Below are positions 28,524 to 37,086 of a stretch of 47,757 nt of DNA, piece after piece; the stretch's first letter is position 1; the number at the start of each line of letters is the position of its first letter. The position numbers and the translations under genes were made by a program. The DNA is from Candidatus Competibacteraceae bacterium (GTDB lineage Bacteria; Pseudomonadota; Gammaproteobacteria; Competibacterales; Competibacteraceae). The notes under the pieces are model-generated. The model saw only the letters and a list, made by a program, of their open reading frames with translations, was not told the DNA's origin and did not search any database. The stretch covers positions 1 through 47,757 of the forward strand of contig RXIW01000022.1 in assembly GCA_003989065.1 (NCBI GenBank), read 5' to 3'.

Positions 28524-29915
28524 TCAGGGCGTCCGCACCAGGCGAAAACCGAGGTCGTCGCTGAGCGGATCGGCCCCAGCTCGCCAGCGTCCGCCGCGGA
28601 TGGCCACGGTTTCCGGCAGGCGGCTGGCGCAGCGCTGTTCCTGGCCGTCGTAATCCTGTCGGTATTCGGAGCAGGTCCATTCGCGATCCTGGCCTTCGGG
28701 TTCGAGTATCAGCGCGTCGGCACGGGCGGCATACTCCCACTCCGCTTCGGTCGGCAGGCGGTAGCTCTGCCCGGTCCGCCGCGCCAGCCAGGCCGCGTAG
28801 TCCATCGCCTCCTGCCAGGTTACCCGCGCCGGATCGCTCGGTTTTGCGCCGGCCAGCGACGGCGCGCCCCGCCCGGTCGCATCGGCGAAGCGGCGATAGG
28901 CGTCGAGGCCGACAGCATGACGGCTGATGGCGAAACCAGCGCCGGGGACCGGTGCCATGTCCAGGGATTCGACCGCCGCTGGTCGGGCTGGAGTTTCGGG
29001 CGCTGCCGGGTTTGGCGCAGGACCATCGGTCGGCGTCGCTCCCGCGCGGGGTTCGCTGGACGGGGCGGGTGTGGCGGGTGGCGTTTGCGGGCTGGATCCC
29101 ACCAGCGGCGGCGCGGCCGAGGCGGTCGCCGGCAGAAAGTAGAAGTCGCCGCGCAGCGAGGAGGCGACCCAGGGAATCTGGGTCCCGCCGGTTTCCTGCT
29201 CCACTCCGATCAGCACTTGCTTGAACACCTGCTCCAGGCTTAGACCCGGTGTGCCGATCGTTTGCAGCAAATGGCGAGTGTAAGGGCTGTTACGGTTGCC
29301 GCCGCCGTCTTGCGAAACCGCGCCCGGCCCGGTGGCGTAGGCGATGAAGGTGCCGACCGGGCCGTCCATCCGCGCCAAACCCCGGCTGCCCAGGCTGCGC
29401 ACGAAGGGATTGTTGCGGCAGGCGTCCAGGATCACGATGTTGAAACCGTTGCCAGCCGCTTCCATGGCCCGCAACACGGCGTCGGCATCCACCCCTTCGT
29501 CCGGGATTTCGAATTCCTGATGGATGTCGACGCCGACCGGAATCAGGTAGTTCTGACCTTTCAGTTGAACGCCATGGCCAGCGTAATAAAATAATCCCAC
29601 GCCGCGGCGCTGGCTCAGCTGCTGTTCGAATTCCCGCAGCGCCATCCGCATGGTTTGCCGGTCGGCGTCGAAGCGTTCGATCACCTGGAAGCCCAGCTCC
29701 CGCAGCTTGGCCGCCATATCCCGCGCATCGTTGACCGGATTGCGCAGCGGCGCGTCGCGATAAGCGCCATTACCGATCACCAGCGCAGTACGAGGTTCCG
29801 CCAACACCGTTCCAGCGAATGCGAGCAGGATCAGCCCGAATCCTCCTGCCCACGACCGCAGCTTGGGACGTCTGCCACGCCCGATCCAAAAGCGCACCAC
29901 TTGCACGAAGTTCAT
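28524..29915 (-). CDS. Exported caspase (peptidase C14)-FGE domain fusion protein
   Basis: With the start at 29915 the protein has 463 residues. A signal or anchor helix (about 22-39, ending LAFAGTVLA) leads into a caspase p20-like domain. Its catalytic dyad is His114 in YYAGHGVQ and Cys166 in [10 protein letters not shown]. After an Ala/Pro-rich linker (about 285-325) comes a formylglycine-generating-enzyme-like (FGE/SUMF1) domain with [28 protein letters not shown] and LGFRLVR. It is shorter than full FGE enzymes and probably serves as a binding module. The start is uncertain because upstream in-frame starts exist and no ribosome binding site stands out. It is divergent from the DUF4384 lipoprotein gene. 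Substrates are unknown. Confidence 0.85.
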   Translation of the reverse strand: MNFVQVVRFWIGRGRRPKLRSWAGGFGLILLAFAGTVLAEPRTALVIGNGAYRDAPLRNPVNDARDMAAKLRELGFQVIERFDADRQTMRMALREFEQQLSQRRGVGLFYYAGHGVQLKGQNYLIPVGVDIHQEFEIPDEGVDADAVLRAMEAAGNGFNIVILDACRNNPFVRSLGSRGLARMDGPVGTFIAYATGPGAVSQDGGGNRNSPYTRHLLQTIGTPGLSLEQVFKQVLIGVEQETGGTQIPWVASSLRGDFYFLPATASAAPPLVGSSPQTPPATPAPSSEPRAGATPTDGPAPNPAAPETPARPAAVESLDMAPVPGAGFAISRHAVGLDAYRRFADATGRGAPSLAGAKPSDPARVTWQEAMDYAAWLARRTGQSYRLPTEAEWEYAARADALILEPEGQDREWTCSEYRQDYDGQEQRCASRLPETVAIRGGRWRAGADPLSDDLGFRLVRTP

Positions 29916-30029
29916 ATGGCCATCATTCAGGGAAGAGATTTTGAGAGGGTTGCAATGCATGGCAGATTTGCGCACTGCCGGCTGAATGGTACCTTAACGA
30001 ATCGCCCACGCAATTCACCGCCCACGAGC

Positions 30030-30635
30030 ATGCCGATGTCGAGGATATCAAGGCTTCGTTTAGCCTCCGTTTGCGCTGTCATGTCGTTGATGATGGTGCT
30101 GCTGATGGCCGGTTGCGCCGCCACGCCGCCGGCCGAGCCCGGCTCGCCGGTCGCCGATCCGCTGCAGCTTGGCAATCCCAAGGCCGAGTTCACGGTCTCG
30201 CTCCGGTCGGAACGCGAGCCTCTGCATGTCGGCGAACCGCTGCGGCTCGATCTGCAGACTACTGTGTCCGGCTATCTCAACCTCTACTACATCGGCGCTT
30301 CCGACAATACCGGCCAGCTGCTCACCAACTATCCGATACAGGCCGACGAACCGGTCACCTTCCCGCCGAAAGGCGGCAAGAAGCTGCACTACAATCCCGG
30401 CCCGACCTCCGGCACGGAAACCTTCATCCTGGTGGCGACCCGTCAGCCGTTGAATTTCCTCGGCCGCCGGGACATCAAGAACGTCAAGAAGCCGCGTACG
30501 CCGATTGCGGAGTTCAACATGACCGGTTCGCAATTGCTGGACCGCTTGCAGCATGTCCTGCATCGGCGCACGCCGGGCGATTGGAACGCCTACAGCCTGC
30601 GATTGCAGTCGCTGCCGCCCAAAGGCCACCCGTAA
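30030..30635 (+). CDS. DUF4384-domain lipoprotein
   Basis: The 201-residue protein starts with a basic, hydrophobic leader and a lipobox LLMAGC, so Cys29 should be lipidated. The mature part resembles DUF4384: VSLRSEREPLHVGEPLRLDL, SGYLNLYYIGASDNTGQLLTNYP-like text and ETFILVATRQP. DUF4384 domains often sit beside or within bacterial caspase proteins, and here the caspase gene is the divergent neighbour. The ATG at 30036 is an equally possible start. The partner and ligand are unknown. Confidence 0.75.
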   Translation: MPMSRISRLRLASVCAVMSLMMVLLMAGCAATPPAEPGSPVADPLQLGNPKAEFTVSLRSEREPLHVGEPLRLDLQTTVSGYLNLYYIGASDNTGQLLTNYPIQADEPVTFPPKGGKKLHYNPGPTSGTETFILVATRQPLNFLGRRDIKNVKKPRTPIAEFNMTGSQLLDRLQHVLHRRTPGDWNAYSLRLQSLPPKGHP

Positions 30636-30660
30636 CGCCGCCGGATCGCGCAGCCCATTG

Positions 30661-30666
30661 TATAAT
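30661..30666 (+). promoter_or_regulatory. Consensus -10 element before the TerD-like gene
   Basis: A perfect TATAAT lies 35 bases before the ATG at 30702. No good -35 element is found 16-18 bases upstream, so strength is uncertain. Confidence 0.4.
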
Positions 30667-30701
30667 TCCGCCGAAACCGAGATGGATTTCCGCACACCGG
30701 C

Positions 30702-31550
30702 ATGAAAGAACTCATCAAGGGCGCCAACGCGCCGCTCGCCGCTTCCGGCCTGATTCAAATCCACCTGAAATGGCAAGCCCTCGCTGGGGACATCGATTTC
30801 GCCTGCTTCGCGCTCGACGCTGACGATCGCGTGCCGAGCGACGACTGGTTCGTGTTCTACAATCAGCCCGTCAGCCCCCATGGCGCTGTCCGCCTTGATC
30901 CACAGCGGGCGGCCTTCCTGATCGATCTCGATGCGTTGCCTGCCGCCGTGCGCAAGTGCGTCTTCACCGCCACGTCGAACGGCGGCAGCTTGCAGGCCGA
31001 CGCCGACGCCACCTTCATTGCTGCCCCCACCAACGGCGATTGCGCCATCCAGTTTCGGTTGACCGAAGCGACGGCGGGTGGTTCACTGCTGTTGGCCGAA
31101 CTCTATCGCTACCATGAGCTGTGGAAGGTGCGGGCGAAGGGCGAAGGGTTGAAACTCGATCTGGCCGGGTTGAGCCGGCTGTTCGGGGTGGATGTGCAAG
31201 ACGAAGCCCCCAAGGTTGATCCGCCCGCGCCTGTTCGCCCAACGCCAGCGCCCGTCCTGGCATCGCCACCTGCGCCCCAACCGGTTCCGCCGCCACTCCC
31301 CGTGCGCGCCGCGCCGCCCGCGCCGCTTATCCTCGCGCCAGCGCCCGCCCTGGCATCGCCACCCGCATCCGCGCCGGTCCTGGCATCGCCACCCGCGCCG
31401 GTTTCTTCCAGCGCTGCGGACCCGCCGACGCCGCCGATCGACCGACACGAAAAGCTGAAAACCTATGCGACACTGGCTATCGCCTTCGGCTCGCTGACCA
31501 CCGCCATCACCACGTTGTTGACCATGTTGATCACCCAATGCCATCGGTAG
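30702..31550 (+). CDS. TerD-like domain protein with proline-rich linker and C-terminal membrane anchor
   Basis: The 282-residue protein begins with a TerD-like fold. Recognisable parts are KGANAPL, IQIHLKWQA, the acidic DIDFACFALDADDRVPSDDW and the family signature FVFYNQPVSPHGAV. TerD domains bind calcium and belong to tellurite and stress response systems. From about residue 175 to 240 it is a Pro/Ala-rich linker with PAPVLASPPAP-like repeats. A hydrophobic helix (about 257-277) follows, near the C-terminus. It has no signal peptide, so the TerD domain probably faces the cytoplasm. Normal TerD proteins are soluble, about 190 residues, and lack this tail. Confidence 0.75.
   Translation: MKELIKGANAPLAASGLIQIHLKWQALAGDIDFACFALDADDRVPSDDWFVFYNQPVSPHGAVRLDPQRAAFLIDLDALPAAVRKCVFTATSNGGSLQADADATFIAAPTNGDCAIQFRLTEATAGGSLLLAELYRYHELWKVRAKGEGLKLDLAGLSRLFGVDVQDEAPKVDPPAPVRPTPAPVLASPPAPQPVPPPLPVRAAPPAPLILAPAPALASPPASAPVLASPPAPVSSSAADPPTPPIDRHEKLKTYATLAIAFGSLTTAITTLLTMLITQCHR
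31245..31405 (+). repeat. Imperfect repeats encoding a Pro/Ala linker
   Basis: The core CTGGCATCGCCACC recurs three times (near 31257, 31350 and 31380). It encodes PxLASPPA units within the TerD-like gene, so copy number may vary by slippage. Confidence 0.7.
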
Positions 31551-31702
31551 CGATCCTGCCTCCGCAACCGCTGCCATTGTCGGTTTGAAGGGCCGCGCAT
31601 CCGCGTCCCGCGCCGATTGCTTGTTTGTTGGCGGGAATACGCTGACCGCCGGAGTTTTCCGCTAGAATTTTCCTATCAACCGCCATAGTAGGGAGACTCC
31701 CA

Positions 31703-32377
31703 ATGTTCATTCGTCGTGCAGGAAAAACCTTGGTCGCCGCCGCCGCGATTGCTGCATTGTTGCCCGGTTGCGCCACCAACCCCGACGGCTCCATGAACGA
31801 TCAGCAACAAACCGTCGCCCAGGGGGCGGTCGCCGGGGCGTTTCTGGGTGCGCTGCTCGGAGCGGCCGTGAGCGACAACAAGGCTACTGGCGCGCTGATC
31901 GGCGCGGCGGCGGGTGGCTTGATCGGGGCCGGCATCGGCAGTTCGATCGCTGAACGCAAGGCCCAGTACGCCAACGAAGAAGATTTCCTGGTTGCGGAAA
32001 TTCGTCGCAATCAGGAGTTCATCCAGGAGGCCGACGCCCAGAACCGGCAAATGTACCAAGAGATCGCGCAACTGGATCAGGAGTCGAAGCAGTTGCGGCG
32101 GCAATACCGGGCCGGCCGCGCTTCGCGCGATGCCCTGACCCGCCAGCAGGCTACGTTGGAGAAGCAACTGGCTACGGCCAAGAAGATCAATTCGTTGACC
32201 GAAAAGCAACTGTCCGACGCCAACCAGGTCTATCAGGAAACCCGGCAGAAGCGGGGACCGCAGGACCAGTACACCCGGCAGCTCGAAACCAACGTGGTCA
32301 AGCTGAAGGAAACCCGCCAGCAATCCGACCAGAACGTGGCTAGCCTGCAGCAAATGTACGACAGCATGTCCATCTGA
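31703..32377 (+). CDS. Glycine-zipper coiled-coil lipoprotein
   Basis: The 224-residue protein has a lipobox LLPGC (Cys23). A glycine-zipper region follows (about 41-82, GAVAGAFLGALLGAA and GALIGAAAGGLIGAGIG), a pattern that lets proteins pack in or against membranes. From about residue 90 to the end it is charged and helical, with heptad-like Gln/Glu/Leu-rich sequence suggesting a long coiled coil. It may tether the membrane to another envelope structure. No enzymatic motif is seen. The next gene encodes another coiled-coil lipoprotein. Confidence 0.8.
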   Translation: MFIRRAGKTLVAAAAIAALLPGCATNPDGSMNDQQQTVAQGAVAGAFLGALLGAAVSDNKATGALIGAAAGGLIGAGIGSSIAERKAQYANEEDFLVAEIRRNQEFIQEADAQNRQMYQEIAQLDQESKQLRRQYRAGRASRDALTRQQATLEKQLATAKKINSLTEKQLSDANQVYQETRQKRGPQDQYTRQLETNVVKLKETRQQSDQNVASLQQMYDSMSI

Positions 32378-32444
32378 CCGTCGTCCTGCGGGGCCATTGC
32401 GTTTCCGTCTTGCAGGGCCACTTGACCGCTGGAGGTCCAAGATT

Positions 32445-32945
32445 ATGAAAAAAATCGGTATTTCCGGTAGTGTCCTGAGTCTGTGTCTCTTGTCTGGCTG
32501 CACCACCGATCCGAGCAACGACCCCCATTCCGGTGGGTTCTTCGGCGGCGTGCACGGCTTGGCGGCAGGGGATTACGACGCGCGCCAGCAGGCATTGCTG
32601 GAACAGCGCGACGATTCCCTCAACCAGTTGCGCGCTCTGAACGAGGAAGGTTCGGCGCTGGAGGCGCAGCGCCAGATGAAGGCCGACCAGGTCGCCGAGC
32701 AGCGTCGCCAGCTGGCCGCGCTCAAGGCCAGGAACCGGGCCTTGGCCAATCGTATCAACCAGTTGAAGTATTCCAAGGCCGTCACCGAGCAGCAGACCGC
32801 CGAATTGCGGCGGCGACAGCAACAGCTGACGCGCAACATCCAGCAGTTCGAGAGCGAACTCGATCGCGGCCAGCTCACTGCCGCCCAGGCCGATTCCAAA
32901 CGGCTCAGCCTGGAACGGCAGTACGACGCCATCAAGGATCTGTAA
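32445..32945 (+). CDS. Small coiled-coil lipoprotein
   Basis: The 166-residue protein starts at ATG 32445, preceded by GGAGG at a good distance, and has a lipobox LLSGC (Cys19). The remainder is almost entirely charged heptad-like helix (about 45-160, rich in Gln, Arg, Leu, Ala). Function is unknown. It has the same overall build as the preceding lipoprotein but without a glycine zipper. Only six bases separate it from the next gene, so the two are surely co-transcribed. Confidence 0.75.
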   Translation: MKKIGISGSVLSLCLLSGCTTDPSNDPHSGGFFGGVHGLAAGDYDARQQALLEQRDDSLNQLRALNEEGSALEAQRQMKADQVAEQRRQLAALKARNRALANRINQLKYSKAVTEQQTAELRRRQQQLTRNIQQFESELDRGQLTAAQADSKRLSLERQYDAIKDL

Positions 32946-32951
32946 ACGGCC

Positions 32952-33668
32952 ATGGGCGACGCCGGTCGGATGGCGGCGCTGGCGCTGGCGGTGTGGGGAG
33001 CGGCCGTTACCCCGGCGCTGGCCCAGGACAGCGAACGCAATCGCTATTACGTCCAGCAGATGATCGAGCTGGCTGCCAGTCACGACGAGCAGGGCGTGAT
33101 TGCGATGCAACGGATGTTGGAACAGGAGCCGCGCCCGACGGCGACCGATCCGGCCGCGGCCGCCGCCGCCCTGCAACGAGGTCAGGCGGCGTTCCGGCAA
33201 GAGGATCTGAATGCCGCCCTCAGCGCGTTTCAGCAGGCCAGCCGCAGCGATCCCGGCAACCCGGACGCGGTCAATTATCAGGGGTTGATCTACCGCAAGC
33301 TCGGACGGCTGACGGATTCGGAGCGGGCGTTGCAGCTGGCGCTCGCCCTGGACCCCGACCGGGCAGTTGCCTGGTTCCAGCTGGCCCAGGTCTACGGTCT
33401 GGAAAAGGACGATCGACGGGCGCTGGGGTCCTTGGCCAATACCTACCGCTATGCTCAGAACCCGATGCGGGCCGAGGAGATCCTGCGCAACATCGCCGAA
33501 AACGAAACGGCTGATGCCCTGCGCAATGCGGCGGTGGCGGCTCTGCGGCTGTACCGCTTGCCGGTCGAGCCCGCCATCGTGCCGCCGTTGCCCAGCAATC
33601 CCGGCATCGTCCCGATGGACGCGCCCTCCGAACCCGCGCGCGCCCCGCGCCCAGCTCCGACGCCATGA
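32952..33668 (+). CDS. Exported TPR protein
   Basis: The 238-residue protein has a signal peptide ending PALA-QD (about residue 24), then a YYVQQMIELA segment. Tetratricopeptide units follow at about 75-180 (for example ALQRGQAAFRQEDLNAALSAF, and AWFQLAQVYGLEKDDRRAL). The C-terminus is Pro-rich. It is a periplasmic scaffold of unknown partners. Its N-terminus and last TPR match those of the next gene product, so the two arose by tandem duplication. The stop overlaps the next start (ATGA). Confidence 0.8.
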   Translation: MGDAGRMAALALAVWGAAVTPALAQDSERNRYYVQQMIELAASHDEQGVIAMQRMLEQEPRPTATDPAAAAAALQRGQAAFRQEDLNAALSAFQQASRSDPGNPDAVNYQGLIYRKLGRLTDSERALQLALALDPDRAVAWFQLAQVYGLEKDDRRALGSLANTYRYAQNPMRAEEILRNIAENETADALRNAAVAALRLYRLPVEPAIVPPLPSNPGIVPMDAPSEPARAPRPAPTP

Positions 33669-35074
33669 AGATCCTGCGGGAGATATTGTTGGCGATGCTG
33701 CTGGCCGGCGTCATGCCTGCTGCTGTCGCCGGCCAGTACGAGACCATCGATTACTTCGTCCAGCAGATGATCGCCCAGGCGATCGCCGGCGACGATACCG
33801 GGGTCCAGACCTTTCGCGAGCAACTGGAGAATTTGAGCCGGCCGGAAGCGGGTGACGCCGCGCAGGCCCGGCTCCCGCAGCAACAAGGCCAGGATCAATT
33901 CGCCCACAACCGCTTCAAGGAAGCGCTGGCGGCCTTTCGCCAGGCGTTCATCGCCAACCCCGCCGATCCGGACATCGCTGCCCAGTTGGGCTCGACCTAT
34001 CTGCGGCTCGGTCGCCTCAAGGAGGCGGAAAGGCTGTCGGTCTACGGCCTGTCGCTGATGCCGGCCCACTCGGCCATTTGGCTCACCCTGGGGCAGGTCT
34101 ACGGCCAGAGCGGCGATGCTCAGCGCGCCGCTGGCGCGTTCGCCAACGCCTACCGCTTCGCCCAGGATCGCGCGCAGCTGAGCGAACGACTGCGGCAATT
34201 GAGCGGTCCCGACAACGCCGCTGGCGTCCGTGACGGCGCATCGCAGGCGCTGCAAGCGATGCCGTCCGCCGCGCGCCCGGCAGCCGATTCGTCGCCATCG
34301 CCGTCGCCGGCCCGGTCGGCCGCTCCGACCGGCGCGTCTTTCACGGCGGCTGCCGCAGCCCCCCCGTCTGCGCCCGCGACTGGCGCGCCCCTGCTCGATT
34401 CGTTGAAACGCGGGCTGGCGGCGCTGGGACAACCGCCGACCGCCACTACGCCAGCGCCCCATGTGGATGGCGCGACGAATGGCGATAATCCGGGGCAACG
34501 CATTTATCGGCGCAGCATCCCACTTACCTGCCTGATCGTGACCTTGCGCAACGGTAAGGCCGATAATCTGGGCAGCGGTTTGCTGGTTTCGACCGATGGC
34601 CTGATCCTCACCAACGATCATGTGGTCGACCGGGCCGACAACCTGACGGTTCGTTGTGGTGACCGGGAGGCGACAGCCAGCGTGCGCCGCCGCAGCAAGT
34701 CGCCGGATCTGGCTTTGCTGGCGACTTCGCTGAAGAGTCCGGACAGTTTCGTGCTCAACGCCAGCTACAGCCAGAACCTGATCGGCCTCGACGTGTTCGT
34801 GATCGGCAATCCCTACGGCCTGGAAGGCACTTTCTCGACCGGAGTCATCAGCGGTTTGCGGGAGATCGATGGGGTGCGCTACATCCAGATTTCCGCGCCG
34901 ATCAGTCCAGGCAACAGCGGCGGACCGGTCATCCTGCGGGATGGCAGCGTGATCGGCATCGCCACCATGCGCCTCAAGGACGGCCAGAACCTCAATTTCG
35001 CCATCGCCGCCGCCGATATCGTCGCATCCGGCCTGTTCGATCCAGCGCGAATGAAAAGCCGGTCCACCCAGTAG
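33665..35074 (+). CDS. Exported TPR-trypsin-like serine protease
   Basis: The 469-residue protein has a signal peptide (cleavage near AVAG, residue 23), TPR units (about 70-165) and a low-complexity Ala/Pro/Ser linker (about 195-280). A trypsin/DegP-like protease domain follows. The triad is complete: His319 in LTNDHVV, Asp348 in SPDLALL and Ser418 in PGNSGGPV. No PDZ domain follows, unlike DegP/DegQ. It overlaps the upstream TPR gene by four bases. It presumably cleaves envelope proteins recognised through its TPR or through lipoprotein partners in the same cluster; the substrate is unknown. Confidence 0.88.
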   Translation: MKILREILLAMLLAGVMPAAVAGQYETIDYFVQQMIAQAIAGDDTGVQTFREQLENLSRPEAGDAAQARLPQQQGQDQFAHNRFKEALAAFRQAFIANPADPDIAAQLGSTYLRLGRLKEAERLSVYGLSLMPAHSAIWLTLGQVYGQSGDAQRAAGAFANAYRFAQDRAQLSERLRQLSGPDNAAGVRDGASQALQAMPSAARPAADSSPSPSPARSAAPTGASFTAAAAAPPSAPATGAPLLDSLKRGLAALGQPPTATTPAPHVDGATNGDNPGQRIYRRSIPLTCLIVTLRNGKADNLGSGLLVSTDGLILTNDHVVDRADNLTVRCGDREATASVRRRSKSPDLALLATSLKSPDSFVLNASYSQNLIGLDVFVIGNPYGLEGTFSTGVISGLREIDGVRYIQISAPISPGNSGGPVILRDGSVIGIATMRLKDGQNLNFAIAAADIVASGLFDPARMKSRSTQ

Positions 35075-35083
35075 CGACGAGCG

Positions 35084-35899
35084 CTACGGCGGCGCGGCGG
35101 CGCTGTCCTGGCGACCGCCCAGCGTTCGCTCCACCGCCGCTGCATTGGCTCGCAGGTGATCCGGGTTCAGAGTGCCCACCACCACGCTGCCGACCCCCGG
35201 CTCGGCGTAGATTGCCGCCAGCGCCGCCCGTGCCGGATCGTCGCCCGCGGCCTGATCCAGATGACCGCTGAGTAGACCCTTCTTGATCAGAACCCCCCGG
35301 CCGGCGGCCTGAGCGGCACGGATCACCGGCAGTTCGTCCCGTTGCGACAGGTTGTAGGTCACCATCACCAGATCGCAGTGTGCCAAAGCGCGCAAGCCGC
35401 CGGCGACGGTCTTGGTGGACATGCCCACGGTCCGAATCAAACCGGCCTGCTTCAGGTCCAACAGGGTCGACAGCGCGCCTTCCCGCTCCAGAATGGCCAG
35501 ATCGTCGCCGTTGGAATGGATCAGCACCGCATCCAGCGTCGCCATGCCCAGCCGCCGCAGGCTGCGCTCCACGCTGGCGCGGGTAGCGGTAGCGGAAAAA
35601 TCGAAATGGGACTCGCCCGCGTGGAATTCCTCACCGACCTTGGTCACGATCACCCAATCCCGCCGACAGCGCCGCAGCAGGCGGCCCAACCGCTCTTCGC
35701 TTTCGCCGTAGGCCGGCGCGGTATCGAGCAGGTTGATGCCGAGATCCCAGGCTAGCTCCAATAGGGTCAGCATGTCCTGGTCGCTGGGTAATTCGAACGG
35801 GCGGGGATACTTGACTCCCTGGTTGCGACCGAATTTGACCGTCCCCAGTCCCAACGGGCTGACCTGTAAGCCACTGCGCCCCAGTGCTCTCAACTCCAT
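35084..35899 (-). CDS. Aldo/keto reductase family protein
   Basis: The 271-residue protein matches aldo/keto reductases: LGLGTVKFG, the catalytic-region DTAPAYGESEERLG with Asp and Tyr, VIVTKVGEE with the lysine, LIHSNGDD in place of the usual LxHxP, and GSVVVGTLNPDHL near the end. It should reduce a carbonyl with NADPH. The start overlaps the FAD oxidoreductase stop (ATGGAGTTGA), so it is the third gene of a coupled set after hldE. The substrate is not evident. Confidence 0.88.
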   Translation of the reverse strand: MELRALGRSGLQVSPLGLGTVKFGRNQGVKYPRPFELPSDQDMLTLLELAWDLGINLLDTAPAYGESEERLGRLLRRCRRDWVIVTKVGEEFHAGESHFDFSATATRASVERSLRRLGMATLDAVLIHSNGDDLAILEREGALSTLLDLKQAGLIRTVGMSTKTVAGGLRALAHCDLVMVTYNLSQRDELPVIRAAQAAGRGVLIKKGLLSGHLDQAAGDDPARAALAAIYAEPGVGSVVVGTLNPDHLRANAAAVERTLGGRQDSAAAPP

Positions 35900-37086
35900 G
35901 CCATGTCCTCCCGGTCCCAGGGATAGGCCGCCAGCGCCGGCCGTGGCCATGCCGCCAGCGTCGGCCATTGCAGCGGCCGAGGTTGCAGGCCGAGATCCGG
36001 CAACAGCGTTTCGATCCGTTCGGCCAGCAGCGGCGCCAGGGCCAGCTTGGTGGGCCAGGCCACGATCATCCGGCCGTCGCGCAGCACGCTGTAGCTGGCC
36101 GGGCGTCGCCCACCCGCTTGATGGGCCTCGGCCCGCTGGATCGTGAAGGTGGCGAATTCCACCGTGTTCCAGTCTACCCAAGGTAGCAACTGCCTGAGTT
36201 CATGTCGGGCCGCGACGATCTGGCCAGCGCGATCGCGGCCAACCCCTTCTTCCGCCAGGCCGCCCCCCAGATACCAGATCAACCGGCCGCTGGCGTCGTA
36301 GTGGCTGGTCACGGTCAGGCGGGGTACCTCGCTAACGCCCAGGCAATGGGCGTACAGTGGGCCGGGAAGCGCCGCGCCGCGCGCTATGACCATGTGCAGG
36401 GGACGCAATTGCGGGGTCGCCCATGGCAATGCGGCGTTGCCGGCCCCGGCGGTGTACACGGTGATCGTCGGCCGCAAGGTCTGTGGTGGCTGTCCCGGTT
36501 GGCGCAGGGTGAACGTACCCTCGGCATTCGGGACCAGCGGCCCCTGGTTGAGCACGATCGTGTCACGGTGGCGCGTGGCCAGCGCCGCCAATATCGAAGC
36601 GGCATCGACGATCGGTTCATCCAGCCGATAGATCGCGCCCTGGAAAGCGGGATGGTGCAGCGCCGGCGGCGTTTCGACCGCATCCCGGTTCGCCACCTTT
36701 TCCATCCGGCTGCGCATCAGTTTGCTGGCGAAGAACGCTGCCAGTCGCGAGGTCGGCGCTTGGGTGGCCCACAGATATTGGTGTTCGGCCAGCAACCGCG
36801 CTCCGCGCAGATCGACATCGGCCCGGCCCGCCAGACAGTCCCGCCAGCGGGTCGGCATGCCGGCGATGGTCTGAGCGGAATCGCTCAGCTGTCCGTGCAG
36901 GCTGTACTTGGTCCCACCGTGGATGATGCCTTGCGAACAGAGGGTCTGGCCGGACCCCAGACGATCGCTTTCGACCAGCAGCGCACCATAGCCGCGGGCG
37001 CGCAACCGGGCCAACAGCCATAGTCCGGCGATGCCGCCGCCGACGATGAGGATATCGACCGGCAGAGCGGGATCGCTGCCGGTCAT
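35890..37086 (-). CDS. FAD-dependent oxidoreductase, DAO-type
   Basis: The 398-residue protein begins with a dinucleotide-binding motif, [22 protein letters not shown], followed by [12 protein letters not shown] and GIIHGGTKY. This fits D-amino-acid-oxidase-fold enzymes such as glycerol-3-phosphate or 2-hydroxyglutarate oxidoreductases. The start is the ATG that overlaps the hldE stop (ATGA), placing it in the hldE operon. The C-terminal part lacks a signature that would fix the substrate. Confidence 0.8.
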   Translation of the reverse strand: MTGSDPALPVDILIVGGGIAGLWLLARLRARGYGALLVESDRLGSGQTLCSQGIIHGGTKYSLHGQLSDSAQTIAGMPTRWRDCLAGRADVDLRGARLLAEHQYLWATQAPTSRLAAFFASKLMRSRMEKVANRDAVETPPALHHPAFQGAIYRLDEPIVDAASILAALATRHRDTIVLNQGPLVPNAEGTFTLRQPGQPPQTLRPTITVYTAGAGNAALPWATPQLRPLHMVIARGAALPGPLYAHCLGVSEVPRLTVTSHYDASGRLIWYLGGGLAEEGVGRDRAGQIVAARHELRQLLPWVDWNTVEFATFTIQRAEAHQAGGRRPASYSVLRDGRMIVAWPTKLALAPLLAERIETLLPDLGLQPRPLQWPTLAAWPRPALAAYPWDREDMAWS

